64,000 bases of DNA, taken from contig CAJUEL010000006.1 of assembly GCA_910585455.1 (NCBI GenBank), positions 62,001-126,000 of the forward strand. The letters are read 5' to 3'. A program made the position numbers and the translations under genes. Shown here piece by piece: positions 51,158-59,618 of the stretch. Positions within the stretch are counted from its first letter, which is position 1; every line of letters starts with the position of its first letter. This stretch comes from an uncultured Eisenbergiella sp. GTDB taxonomy: Bacteria > Bacillota > Clostridia > Lachnospirales > Lachnospiraceae. The notes beneath the pieces were generated by a model. The model was not told the DNA's origin. It did no database searches and saw only the letters and a program-made list of their open reading frames with translations.

Positions 51158-53077
51158 ATGAGGCATGGTTTTTTGAAGGTGGCGGCGGCGACGCCGGATG
51201 TCAGGGTGGCGGAGCCTGCCTGGAATGCGGGGGAGATATGCAAGAAGCTGGAGGAATGCTGGGAGCAGGGGGCGAAAATTATCGTTTTTCCGGAGCTGTG
51301 TCTGACCGGGTATACCTGTGACGACCTGTTTTTGCAGGAGCGGCTTTTGGAGAGCGCGCTGGACGCGCTGCGGCATGTAACGGCGGCAACGGACGGACAT
51401 GACAGCCTGGTGTTTGTCGGACTTCCTTTTGAGTGGGAGGGAAAGCTGTATAATGTGGCGGCAGCGATACAGGACGGAGAGCTGTTGGCCCTGATCCCCA
51501 AGCGTCATATCCCGAACTACGCGGAATTTTATGAGGCGCGCCATTTTATGCCGGGAAGGGCGCAGGTGTGCCGCGTTCCTTTTGACGGAAAGGAAGTTTA
51601 CTTTGGCGGCAATCTTCTGTTTACCTGCACCAATATGAAGGGGCTGGCGGTGGGCTGTGAGATCTGTGAGGATGTCTGGGTTGCCGATCCGCCTTCTATA
51701 GCCCACGGCAAAGCGGGGGCGACGGTGATCGTCAACCTTTCCGCTTCCAGTGAGTCCGTAGGGAAGGACGAATACCGCAGAACCCTGTTGCAGGCGACGA
51801 GCGGCAGGCTGGCGGCAGGATATGTATATGCCAGCGCGGGAGACGGAGAGTCCAGCCAGGATCTGGTGTTTTCCGCCCATAATATGATTCTGGAAAATGG
51901 GACCGTGCTGGCAGAAGCGAAGCGGTTTGCCAATGAGACCGTTATTTCGGAGCTGGATATTTCCCGTCTGCGTCATGAGCGGAGGCGGGCGTGTACCTTC
52001 ACCGATGGCAGCGACGGGCAGACGGAGAGCTATGTGCGGATTCCTTTTTCGCTGACGCAGGAGGAGACGGCGCTCACAAGAACCTATGCGCCCCTGCCCT
52101 TTGTGCCCGCAGAGGATGAGAGGAAACGGGCGCGCTGCAGCGAAATTCTGACCATGCAGTCTGTCGCTTTAAAAAAGCGGCTTGCCCATACGGGCTGCAA
52201 AACGGCGGTGGTGGGCGTGTCCGGCGGACTGGATTCCACGCTGGCGCTTTTGGTGACGGCGCTGGCGTTTGACAGGCTGGGACTTGACCGGAAGGGGATT
52301 TTGGCGGTGACGATGCCCTGCTTTGGCACGACGGACAGAACCTATGCGAATGCGTGCAGGCTGTCGCAGACGCTGGGAACGACTCTGCGGGAAATCAATA
52401 TCAGGAATGCGGTACAGGTGCATTTTCAGGATATCGGACAGGATTGGAACAATCATGATGTGACCTACGAAAACGGACAGGCGCGGGAACGGACCCAGGT
52501 GCTGATGGATCTGGCAAATCAGAAGGGCGGCATGGTGATCGGCACAGGCGATTTGTCAGAGCTGGCGCTGGGATGGGCGACCTATAACGGCGACCACATG
52601 TCCATGTACGGCGTGAATGCCGGCGTGCCCAAGACGCTGGTGCGGGATCTGGTCCGGTTTTATGCGGACAGCTGTGAGGATAAGAACCTTGCAGAGGTGT
52701 TGGCGGATGTGCTGGATACGCCGGTGAGCCCGGAGCTTTTGCCGCCGGTGGACGGGAAGATCAGCCAGAAAACGGAGGACCTTGTAGGTCCCTACGAGCT
52801 GCATGACTTTTTCCTGTATTATATGCTGCGGTGTGGGTTCGGCCCCTTAAAGCTTTATCGGGTCGCAAAGAGAAGCTTTGCAGGAATATATCCGGAAGAA
52901 ACTGTGAAAAAATGGCTGAAGGTTTTTTGCAGACGCTTTTTTACCCAGCAGTTCAAGCGCTCCTGCCTGCCGGACGGACCCAAGATCGGCAGCGTGGCGC
53001 TCTCTCCCAGAGGGGATCTGCGGATGCCCTCCGATGCAGGGATGGAGGCGTGGCAGGCGGAGCTTGAATTGCTGTAG
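51158..53077 (+). CDS. nadE: Glutamine-dependent NAD+ synthetase
   Basis: A 639-residue enzyme making NAD+ from nicotinate adenine dinucleotide, ATP and glutamine. The N-terminal nitrilase-type glutaminase has the Glu-Lys-Cys triad in FPELCLTG, PKRHIPNY and GCEICEDVW; the C-terminal synthetase carries the ATP loop VVGVSGGLDSTLALL and GTGDLSELALGWATYNGDH. GAGG lies upstream of the ATG at 51158. Its 3' end faces the unknown membrane gene on the minus strand. Confidence 0.97.
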   Translation: MRHGFLKVAAATPDVRVAEPAWNAGEICKKLEECWEQGAKIIVFPELCLTGYTCDDLFLQERLLESALDALRHVTAATDGHDSLVFVGLPFEWEGKLYNVAAAIQDGELLALIPKRHIPNYAEFYEARHFMPGRAQVCRVPFDGKEVYFGGNLLFTCTNMKGLAVGCEICEDVWVADPPSIAHGKAGATVIVNLSASSESVGKDEYRRTLLQATSGRLAAGYVYASAGDGESSQDLVFSAHNMILENGTVLAEAKRFANETVISELDISRLRHERRRACTFTDGSDGQTESYVRIPFSLTQEETALTRTYAPLPFVPAEDERKRARCSEILTMQSVALKKRLAHTGCKTAVVGVSGGLDSTLALLVTALAFDRLGLDRKGILAVTMPCFGTTDRTYANACRLSQTLGTTLREINIRNAVQVHFQDIGQDWNNHDVTYENGQARERTQVLMDLANQKGGMVIGTGDLSELALGWATYNGDHMSMYGVNAGVPKTLVRDLVRFYADSCEDKNLAEVLADVLDTPVSPELLPPVDGKISQKTEDLVGPYELHDFFLYYMLRCGFGPLKLYRVAKRSFAGIYPEETVKKWLKVFCRRFFTQQFKRSCLPDGPKIGSVALSPRGDLRMPSDAGMEAWQAELELL

Positions 53078-53094
53078 GGGCATGACGCTTTCGG

Positions 53095-53544
53095 TTAAGA
53101 ACCGGGCAGGGCAGCCTTATCCAGGGCTGCCTGTATGGCGTTTAATAAAAGCTGGGAGGTATACTTGTTTTCCTCCGGATAGGTGATGCCGTCCAGGGAC
53201 TGCCTTTCGCAGACCTGATCTGAGATCGTTTCCATGCAGGGCTCCATCAGCGGGTACATGGTGGTGATGACTTCATTTAAATTGATGAGCGAGACGGAAT
53301 TGATGGCAGCTTCGTCCACAATGACCTCCACGTCCACGTTTCCCTGTCCGATCTGCAGGGAGGTCGTGTATTTTCCCGGCACAAAGCGCGCCTGTTCTTT
53401 GTCGGCAGCCGGTTTGCCCGGATCCTTTTCGGGCAGGAACATGATGACCATCAGCACCAGAAAGAGAATGGCGAGCAGCACAAAAATGCCGGTATATATC
53501 AACTCCTTTAAATGAAGTACGAAAATTTTGGTTTTGGAACTCAT
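53095..53544 (-). CDS. Small membrane-anchored protein of unknown function (FMN-binding-like)
   Basis: About 149 residues: a membrane helix (about residues 13-36, ELIYTGIFVLLAILFLVLMVIMFL) then a small extracellular domain. GKYTTSLQIGQGNVDVEVIVDEAAINSVSL followed by a C-terminal TSQLLLNAIQAAL resembles the strand and helix pattern of FMN-binding domains, but the flavinylation motif (SGAT-like) is absent, so flavin attachment is unlikely. Start at 53544 (GGGGGA upstream) or 53565. It is divergent from dapF, and its 3' end converges on nadE with a 17-bp gap. Function is unknown. Confidence 0.75.
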   Translation of the reverse strand: MSSKTKIFVLHLKELIYTGIFVLLAILFLVLMVIMFLPEKDPGKPAADKEQARFVPGKYTTSLQIGQGNVDVEVIVDEAAINSVSLINLNEVITTMYPLMEPCMETISDQVCERQSLDGITYPEENKYTSQLLLNAIQAALDKAALPGS

Positions 53545-53625
53545 TGCGCGTTTCCCCCGATTCATTGTTATTCCAATGTACGCGCGCGCCAAAGAAAATA
53601 TGCCAGTTGCAGGAAAGGAAATATC

Positions 53626-54483
53626 ATGAGATTGAAGTTTACCAAGATGCAGGGATGCGGAAATGATTATGTGTACATAAACGGGTTTGAAAAGACGGTG
53701 CCGCAGGAGAAAAAGGCAGAGCTTGTCAGAAGACTCAGCGACAGGCATTTCGGCGTGGGCGGCGATGGGGTGATTTTCATCAATCCGGCGCAGGATGCGG
53801 ACTTTGAGATGGAAATGTACAATGCGGACGGGAGCCGGTCGGAGATGTGCGGGAACGGGATCCGCTGTGTGGCGAAATATGTGCATGATAAGGGGATGAC
53901 GGACCGGGAGCAGTTTACGATTGTGAGCGGCGGCCAGATTAAGAAAATGATGCTGACCGTGGAGGACGGCAGAACAGAGGCGGTGCGTGTGGACATGGGA
54001 GAGCCGGAGCTTTGCGCACAGAAAATTCCGGTGCTCGCGGATGCGCAGAGAGTGGTGGATGCGCCGGTCACCGTCGGCGGGCAGGAGTATCGCATGACCT
54101 GCGTATCCATGGGAAACCCCCATGCGGTCGTTTTTGTGGAAAATACGGAGGATGTGCAGATCGGGGAATGCGGTCCGCTTTTTGAATGCCATGAGCGCTT
54201 TCCCAACCGGATCAACACGGAATTCGTGCAGGTGCTGGACAAAAAGCAGGTCCGGATGCGGGTCTGGGAGCGTGGGACAGGGGAAACCCTCGCCTGCGGC
54301 ACCGGCTGCTGCGCAACGGCCGTGGCCTGCGTATTAAACGGACTGACTGACCGTAAGATCACGGTCCTCGTGCGCGGCGGCGCGCTGCAGATCGAATGGA
54401 ATGAAGCGGATAACCATGTATACATGACGGGGCCGGCAGAGTTTGTATTTGAAGGCGAGACGGAAATAGTGCCGGAATCGTAA
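53626..54483 (+). CDS. dapF: Diaminopimelate epimerase
   Basis: A 285-residue cofactor-independent racemase converting LL- to meso-diaminopimelate for lysine and peptidoglycan. The two catalytic cysteines are visible: Cys75 in ADGSRSEMCGNGIRC and Cys224 in GTGETLACGTGCCAT. AGGAAAGGAA precedes the ATG at 53626; the longer open frame from 53512 overlaps the divergent gene and lacks a signal. No other lysine pathway gene is adjacent, but lysC occurs at 17.4 kb. Confidence 0.97.
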   Translation: MRLKFTKMQGCGNDYVYINGFEKTVPQEKKAELVRRLSDRHFGVGGDGVIFINPAQDADFEMEMYNADGSRSEMCGNGIRCVAKYVHDKGMTDREQFTIVSGGQIKKMMLTVEDGRTEAVRVDMGEPELCAQKIPVLADAQRVVDAPVTVGGQEYRMTCVSMGNPHAVVFVENTEDVQIGECGPLFECHERFPNRINTEFVQVLDKKQVRMRVWERGTGETLACGTGCCATAVACVLNGLTDRKITVLVRGGALQIEWNEADNHVYMTGPAEFVFEGETEIVPES

Positions 54484-54496
54484 CGGTAGGTGATAT

Positions 54497-54853
54497 ATGT
54501 GGAGGGGAAATCTGATTTACCTGAAAGCTTTTTTGAGAGCGATTGCTATCCTGCTGTGCATGTTCACCGTGATAGGGGGTGTTTTGTTCATCATTTCGAA
54601 TGCGCCCGGGATCATCAGCAGAAGGATTGGCGAAGCGGTTTTTAAAGGGAAAGGTCTGCATGCGGGGGAGGATGGAAAGAAAGATGGGCATCTGCTTTGG
54701 AAAATAGAGTGGATTCATTTTTATCCCCTGAAAAAATGCTCCTGGGCCTGTTGTGGCTGTCTGGCGCATGGATCAGTGTCACCGGGATCCTGCTATATTT
54801 GCCGGGGAGAGAAAGGGAGGCGCTTTTTTATCCCGTTTTTTTGGGCATCCTGA
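54497..54853 (+). CDS. N-terminal part of a membrane protein, frame probably broken
   Basis: This open frame has a good start (AGGTGATAT before the ATG) and a clear first helix (about residues 12-34, AIAILLCMFTVIGGVLFIIS). After LKK near codon 80 its sequence becomes Cys-rich and unlike a protein (CSWACCGCLAHGSV). At that point the overlapping frame encodes a sensible continuation (MLLGLLWLSGAW). A -1 shift on the A6 run at 54731-54736 would join the two into one protein of about 290 residues. I do not recognise the family. Confidence 0.55.
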   Translation: MWRGNLIYLKAFLRAIAILLCMFTVIGGVLFIISNAPGIISRRIGEAVFKGKGLHAGEDGKKDGHLLWKIEWIHFYPLKKCSWACCGCLAHGSVSPGSCYICRGEKGRRFFIPFFWAS

Positions 54854-55374
54854 CAGCGCTGTCTTTTGTGCCGCTAACCGGATATATCAGGTATTATCGT
54901 TGTATCCCGTATCTGAACAGAATTCTGTCCGGAAAGGAAATGAACAGCCTGCTGGAGCAGGAAGACTTTGAACGGGTTTTGTTTTCCGATGCGTATTTGA
55001 ACAGGTATGTTTCCATTTTCAAAAGCGGGAGCTGGCTTGTGGTGCGTGGAACGGTCATTTCCAGAAAGCTGCTGACCATGGCGCACATACGGTGTGGCGT
55101 CGGTAGGAGGAATCCGCACGCTTATCTGGAACTGTTTTATCTGAACGGAAAAAAGATCACGATAGATTTGGGAGCCGGGATAGCCGACAACCAGAAAAGA
55201 GAGGCGGAGATCGCGGATTTTTTTTCAGGGGAAACGGAGTATCCGGATGCGATGACAGGGTTCTACAGAGAGGATCAGCTGGTTGAACAGATCGAAAAAA
55301 AATACCGCGCACTCCTGCCGGAATTGGAAAAGGAATCTGATAAGATATTGTTCCTTCTGCGATTCACGGCCTGA
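54697..55374 (+). CDS. C-terminal part of the same membrane protein, no convincing start of its own
   Basis: The frame has two further helices (MLLGLLWLSGAWISVTGILLYLPG and ALFYPVFLGILTALSFVPLTGYI) and a soluble domain with SGSWLVVRGTVISRKLL and YLELFYLNGKKITIDLGAG, followed by an acidic helix. Its possible starts (TTG at 54697, ATG at 54736) have no ribosome binding site, which supports translation as the continuation of the upstream frame. It resembles uncharacterised Lachnospiraceae membrane proteins; no function can be assigned. Confidence 0.6.
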   Translation: MENRVDSFLSPEKMLLGLLWLSGAWISVTGILLYLPGREREALFYPVFLGILTALSFVPLTGYIRYYRCIPYLNRILSGKEMNSLLEQEDFERVLFSDAYLNRYVSIFKSGSWLVVRGTVISRKLLTMAHIRCGVGRRNPHAYLELFYLNGKKITIDLGAGIADNQKREAEIADFFSGETEYPDAMTGFYREDQLVEQIEKKYRALLPELEKESDKILFLLRFTA

Positions 55375-55437
55375 CCGGTCGCTCATAGCAACGGTAACGA
55401 ACGCGCTTTGCGATGTGCCAAAAGGCGTTATAGCTGT

Positions 55438-55466
55438 TTGACTTTTTTTGGCTCCTGTGCTACAAT
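55438..55466 (+). promoter_or_regulatory. Promoter of the FMN riboswitch-ribU unit
   Basis: TTGACT (55438-55443), 17 bp, TACAAT (55461-55466). Transcription would start near 55474, just before the riboswitch. Confidence 0.8.
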
Positions 55467-55492
55467 CGTGGAAACAACTGAATAGCGGAAAT

Positions 55493-55601
55493 GTCTTCAG
55501 GGCAGGGTGAAATTCCCGATCGGCGGTTATAGTCCGCGGGCGCGAAAGCGCGGGGGCCGGTGAAATTCCGGAACCGACGGTATAGTCCGGATTAAAGAAG
55601 G
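55493..55601 (+). promoter_or_regulatory. FMN riboswitch (RFN element)
   Basis: The conserved RFN blocks are all present: AGGGCAGGGTGAAATTCCC (55499-55517), GGCGGT then AGTCCGCG, a GCGCGAAAGCGC hairpin (55540-55551), GGTGAAATTCCGGAACCGAC, and GGTATAGTCCGGAT, closed by TCTTC with GAAG. When FMN binds, transcription or translation of the downstream riboflavin transporter gene is shut off. A hairpin at 55691-55728 followed by TATTTTT is the likely terminator of the expression platform. Confidence 0.96.
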
Positions 55602-55690
55602 TGTATTGAGATTGTCAGATGAAATCTGATGATGGGTTTATACGCTTTTTTATCAAGCTGCTCTGTTGACATGCGCAATACACCTGAAAA

Positions 55691-55735
55691 TAACACCTGA
55701 AAGACATATCGGCGCTTTCGGGTGTTTCATATTTT
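55691..55735 (+). terminator. Regulatory terminator of the FMN riboswitch
   Basis: AACACCTGAAAG pairs with CTTTCGGGTGTT (one wobble), followed by TCATATTTTT. An earlier ACACCTGAAAA copy (about 55680) and the AGGAGGTGTT before ribU could compete for pairing, so the switch may act on both termination and the ribosome binding site. Confidence 0.7.
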
Positions 55736-55750
55736 TCAGGAGGTGTTCAA

Positions 55751-56305
55751 ATGAACAATATCAGCAAAACAAAGAAACTCACAACCATAGCCATGCTATG
55801 CGCACTCGCCTATGGAGCGGCGGCCTTCGGGCGTATTCCTCTCGTCCTTTTTCTGAAATACGATCCCAAGGATGTGGTGATTGTAATTGGCGGGCTGCTG
55901 TTTGGCGCGCCGGCCTCTTTTGCAATCACCGTAATCGTTTCCGTATTGCAAATGCTGACGATCAGCGGAACCGGAATTTTGGGATGCATCATGAACATCA
56001 TCTCCAGCGCTTCCTTTTCCTGTACTGCCGTGCTGATCGCAAAAAGAACGCGGAAACGGGCCGGCGTTATGTCCGGGCTTCTGGGGGGCTGGTGCTGCCA
56101 GGTGATCGTGATGATGCTCTGGAACTATCTGATCGCCCCGCTTTATATGGGCTATCCGCGGGAAGCCGTCCTGGCATTGCTGCTCCCGGCATTTCTGCCG
56201 TTCAACGTCATCAAGGGCGGGCTGAACGCTGCAATAACCATGCTCCTGCACAGACCGGCGATCAGGCTCCTGCGCCGGTGTAGTCTGGCAGCGGATGACG
56301 CCTGA
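55751..56305 (+). CDS. ribU: Riboflavin ECF transporter S component RibU
   Basis: A 184-residue membrane protein of about six helices that captures riboflavin for an energy-coupling-factor transporter. LTTIAMLCALAYGAAAFGRIPLV and LKYDPKDVVIVIGGLLFGAPASF are typical of RibU, as is placement after an FMN riboswitch. AGGAGGTG precedes the ATG. The ATPases and EcfT are not in the window and are presumably encoded as a shared module. The 3' end converges on the next gene with a GC hairpin between. Confidence 0.96.
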   Translation: MNNISKTKKLTTIAMLCALAYGAAAFGRIPLVLFLKYDPKDVVIVIGGLLFGAPASFAITVIVSVLQMLTISGTGILGCIMNIISSASFSCTAVLIAKRTRKRAGVMSGLLGGWCCQVIVMMLWNYLIAPLYMGYPREAVLALLLPAFLPFNVIKGGLNAAITMLLHRPAIRLLRRCSLAADDA

Positions 56306-56356
56306 GCTTTTCGGATGCCGGCGCATATGCCTGGAACGATAAAAGAATAACGCACA

Positions 56357-56395
56357 GGGCGGGAGGATGGATATGGAACATCTCTCCTCCCGCCC
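56357..56395. terminator. Hairpin between convergent genes
   Basis: GGGCGGGAGGA (56357-56367) and TCCTCCCGCCC (56385-56395) are exact complements. The hairpin lies between ribU and the minus-strand membrane gene; T tracts are lacking, so termination strength is uncertain. Confidence 0.65.
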
Positions 56396-56409
56396 GCATG
56401 ATGCGCATA

Positions 56410-57087
56410 TCAGGGCAACAGCATATACTCCAGAAACAGCTTCGCATGTTCAATGTTCTGCGCGGTAGAAATGATGCAGAACCAGGCGGGAAGCTGATCG
56501 GTGATCATATATTTGGAATCCCGCACGTCAATGGCGATGGGGATTTCACCTGCCTCATCTCCCTCGAGATCCCGGTACAAAAGCCTGTCCTCATACTGTG
56601 CAAGCTCCTCTTCCGTAAAATATTCGCGCAGGTCATAAAATACCCCTACGCCCAGGTTATGGTCGATATAGGCATCATTGGTGATGATCACGTCCAGAGA
56701 GTGTGCCGCCGCCATCGCAGTAATCTTCTGCAGATTGGCGTAGGAATACTGGTCCGTTCCTTCGTAGTCCACATCCATATTCGTGGTGATCGTTGCCTGA
56801 TATTCCTTCGTGTCAACCTGTGTGTACTGCTCGAAATCGGCACAGAGCGCCTCTGAGTCCAGCTCCTGATCAAAATAGGCGTTGACCATTGCCACATCCA
56901 GGATGGAGTCCTTTTGTGATGCGATGCTGTAAACGATGCTGATCAGCGCCGCCACCGAGCAGATGGCGACGAGGGTGTGTACCTTATAATATTCCCAGAA
57001 ATAATCCCATTTTTCCCGGAAGGGTTTTCCTTTCAGCTTCTGCTGCTGCTCCCGGATTTCGTCATGAACGGAATTGCCGACGGCCAT
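56410..57087 (-). CDS. Membrane protein of unknown function
   Basis: A 225-residue protein: a charged N-terminus (HDEIREQQQKLKGKPFREKWDYFWEYYKVHT), one membrane helix (about residues 37-56) and an extracellular domain with acidic character (DQELDSEALCADFEQYTQVDTKEYQ, ITNDAYIDHNLGVGVFYDLREYFTEEEL). The pattern of LDVIITNDAYI and DLREYF recalls the substrate-binding fold of extracellular solute-binding proteins reduced in size. GGAGGA is 9 nt before the ATG at 57087. Similar proteins are frequent hypothetical entries in Lachnospiraceae; function unknown. Confidence 0.8.
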   Translation of the reverse strand: MAVGNSVHDEIREQQQKLKGKPFREKWDYFWEYYKVHTLVAICSVAALISIVYSIASQKDSILDVAMVNAYFDQELDSEALCADFEQYTQVDTKEYQATITTNMDVDYEGTDQYSYANLQKITAMAAAHSLDVIITNDAYIDHNLGVGVFYDLREYFTEEELAQYEDRLLYRDLEGDEAGEIPIAIDVRDSKYMITDQLPAWFCIISTAQNIEHAKLFLEYMLLP

Positions 57088-57308
57088 ATTATACATTCCT
57101 CCTTTGCTTTCACACATGCTGTCGCATGCCTGCTTACTATGATAAGCTTTTAAAAGGCTAAAGTCAATGAAGCCGTGGGGAGAGATTCATGAAAATTTTA
57201 TGAACTGGTCCCCTTTTACGCCTTGAAAAAGGGAGCGATATGTAATATGATAGTAGCATACAGGTGACGAAATGAGTCGTTACAATCTGAGAAAAGGTGG
57301 TATTTTCA

Positions 57309-57803
57309 ATGAATGACAGCTATGTAGAATGTCTTGTGGCGCGCAAAAAATCCGGTCTGATGGGGCTTTTGAAGGTGGTGCTCATGGTCCTCACCGTGAT
57401 TTTGGTGCTCATGGGAATGGTGGTGTTCCCGTTTTTGATCGCGGCGCTGGTGACGGGAGTCGGCACCTGGTTTGCCAGCATGTATGCGAGCATGGAGTTT
57501 GAGTATTTATATGTGGACAGGGAGATCACGGTGGACAAGGTTCTGAATAAGTCCAGACGCAAGAAAGGGGAGAAATTCGATGTGGGCCGCATAGAGATAC
57601 TGGCGCCCATCAAGTCCTGGCACCTGGACAGCTATAAGAACCGTCAGTTTAAGGTGACCGATTATTCCAGCGGCATCGAGGGGCAGCCGGACCGCCGCTA
57701 TGCGATGATTTATGACGGCGGCAGGAAGGTCCTTTTAGAGCCCAGCGCAGAGTTTGTAAAAGCCGTCCAGTCCGTTGCGCCAAGAAAAGTATTTTTTGAT
57801 TGA
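57309..57803 (+). CDS. DUF6106-type small membrane protein
   Basis: A 164-residue protein starting MNDSYVECLVARK, with two hydrophobic stretches (about residues 17-60) and a conserved soluble tail (YEYLYVDREITVDKVLNK-like, then RIEILAPIKSWHLDSYKNRQ). From memory this matches DUF6106, a Lachnospiraceae-restricted family. AAAGGTGG stands before the ATG at 57309; a GTG four codons earlier is less likely. It lies 135 bp before guaB in the same direction. Function unknown. Confidence 0.82.
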   Translation: MNDSYVECLVARKKSGLMGLLKVVLMVLTVILVLMGMVVFPFLIAALVTGVGTWFASMYASMEFEYLYVDREITVDKVLNKSRRKKGEKFDVGRIEILAPIKSWHLDSYKNRQFKVTDYSSGIEGQPDRRYAMIYDGGRKVLLEPSAEFVKAVQSVAPRKVFFD

Positions 57804-57938
57804 CACGGCGGCATAAGTCTGTTAAACTTTCATAAACCAAACAGAAACTGTCAGTATTTTGGGACAATGGAGAACTTGTTTTCTGTTGCATTACTGGCAG
57901 TTTTCCGTTACATAAAACAAAATACAGGAGGAGAGAAA

Positions 57939-59393
57939 ATGGGTCAGATTATTGGCGAAGGCATTACTTTTGACGATGTGCTGCTCGTGCCGGCATATTC
58001 ACAGGTAATTCCGAATCAGGTGGATGTGACCACCTGGTTGACAAAGAAAATCAAACTGAACATTCCGCTGATGAGTGCGGGAATGGATACCGTTACCGAG
58101 TACAGAATGGCGATCGCCATGGCGCGTCAGGGCGGCATCGGTATCATCCACAAGAATATGTCCATCGAGGCGCAGGCCGACGAGGTGGACAAGGTGAAGC
58201 GTTCAGAGAACGGCGTCATCACAGATCCTTTTTCTCTATCTCCGGAGCATACGCTTGCCGATGCCAATGAGCTGATGGCCAAATTCCGCATTTCCGGAGT
58301 CCCGGTCACAGAGGGCAGAAAGCTGGTTGGCATCATCACAAACCGCGACCTCAAGTTCGAAACAGATTTCACGAAGAAAATTAAAGAATCCATGACCAGC
58401 GAAGGGCTGATCACCGCGCCGGAGGGCATTACGCTGGAGGAAGCGAAGGCGGTTTTGGCAAGAGCGCGGAAGGAAAAGCTTCCCATCGTGGACAAGGACT
58501 TCAACTTAAAGGGTTTGATCACGATCAAGGATATCGAGAAGACCATCAAATATCCGCTTGCTGCCAAGGATGTGCAGGGCAGGCTTTTGTGCGGCGCCGG
58601 CGTGGGCATCACCGCGAATGTGCTGGACCGCGTGGCGGCGCTGGTGGAGGCCAAGGTGGATGTGATCGTTCTGGATTCCGCCCACGGACATTCCGAAAAT
58701 GTGCTGCGGTGTCTGCGCATGATCAAGGAGGCCTATCCCGATCTGCAGGTCATCGCGGGCAATGTCGCCACGGGAGAGGCGACGCGGGCGCTGATCGAGG
58801 CGGGCGCGGACGCAGTCAAGGTCGGCATCGGTCCCGGTTCTATCTGTACCACCCGTGTGGTTGCGGGCATCGGCGTGCCGCAGATCACGGCGATCATGGA
58901 CTGCTATGCGGTGGCGAAGGAATATGACATTCCGATCATTGCGGACGGCGGCATCAAATACTCCGGCGAGATCACCAAGGCGATCGCGGCGGGCGGCAAT
59001 GTCTGCATGATGGGCTCCATGTTTGCGGGCTGTGATGAGAGCCCCGGCGCTTTTGAGCTGTATCAGGGACGGAAATATAAGGTATACCGCGGCATGGGTT
59101 CTATCGCCGCGATGGAAAATGGCAGCAAGGATCGGTACTTCCAGTCCGATGCGAAGAAGCTGGTGCCCGAGGGCGTGGAAGGGCGTGTCGCTTATAAAGG
59201 ACTTGTGGAGGACACCGTGTTCCAGCTGATGGGCGGTCTGCGTTCCGGCATGGGCTACTGCGGCGCACAGAACATAGAGGAATTGAAGCAGAACGGTAAA
59301 TTCGTGAAAATTTCCGCCGCTTCCTTAAAGGAAAGCCATCCTCATGATATCCACATCACCAAAGAGGCGCCTAACTACAGCTCGGCGGATTGA
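57939..59393 (+). CDS. guaB: Inosine-5'-monophosphate dehydrogenase
   Basis: A 484-residue enzyme oxidising IMP to XMP, the first committed step to GMP. The N-terminus GITFDDVLLVPAYSQV, two CBS domains (about residues 95-205), the catalytic Cys in GIGPGSICTTRVVAG, and the flap region YRGMGSIAAM are all present. AGGAGGAGAG precedes the ATG at 57939; a longer frame to 57867 lacks this. A normal full-length IMPDH. Confidence 0.98.
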   Translation: MGQIIGEGITFDDVLLVPAYSQVIPNQVDVTTWLTKKIKLNIPLMSAGMDTVTEYRMAIAMARQGGIGIIHKNMSIEAQADEVDKVKRSENGVITDPFSLSPEHTLADANELMAKFRISGVPVTEGRKLVGIITNRDLKFETDFTKKIKESMTSEGLITAPEGITLEEAKAVLARARKEKLPIVDKDFNLKGLITIKDIEKTIKYPLAAKDVQGRLLCGAGVGITANVLDRVAALVEAKVDVIVLDSAHGHSENVLRCLRMIKEAYPDLQVIAGNVATGEATRALIEAGADAVKVGIGPGSICTTRVVAGIGVPQITAIMDCYAVAKEYDIPIIADGGIKYSGEITKAIAAGGNVCMMGSMFAGCDESPGAFELYQGRKYKVYRGMGSIAAMENGSKDRYFQSDAKKLVPEGVEGRVAYKGLVEDTVFQLMGGLRSGMGYCGAQNIEELKQNGKFVKISAASLKESHPHDIHITKEAPNYSSAD

Positions 59394-59618
59394 AAGCTTT
59401 TATAATAGAAAGAGGAGATTACGGTTCAGATTGATTTGCGCCGTGACGAACAGGGGGCTATGCTGATTGGCGTAGTCCCCTGTCGGGCTAAACGGACTGT
59501 GTCCGCTGCCAGACCGAATGACATTGCGGTCTGAATTGTGACAAAAATGCAGGATTTTCTTGTAAGTCAGAAATAAACCCGGTATAATGACAATTACCAG
59601 AGAACAGGAGGGAGATAT
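59394..59618. repeat. Intergenic region with hairpin and degenerate family A half-sites
   Basis: ACAGGGGGCTATGC (59450-59463) pairs with GCGTAGTCCCCTGT (59470-59483). Outside this stem, TTACGGTTCAGATTGA on the left and AATGACATTGCGGTCTGAATTGTGAC on the right resemble the ends of the 190-bp element at 35298 (AATGACATTG and GTCTGAA are shared), so this looks like a decayed copy. A promoter for the next gene follows (59560-59588). Confidence 0.6.
59560..59588 (+). promoter_or_regulatory. Promoter of the DHH phosphoesterase and purine genes
   Basis: TTGTAA (59560-59565), 17 bp, TATAAT (59583-59588), 30 bp before the ATG at 59619. Confidence 0.75.

Noticed and set aside
53095..54192. A 365-codon minus-strand frame overlapping dapF
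   Set aside because: Only its last 149 codons look like a protein with a membrane helix; the first part is the complement of dapF.
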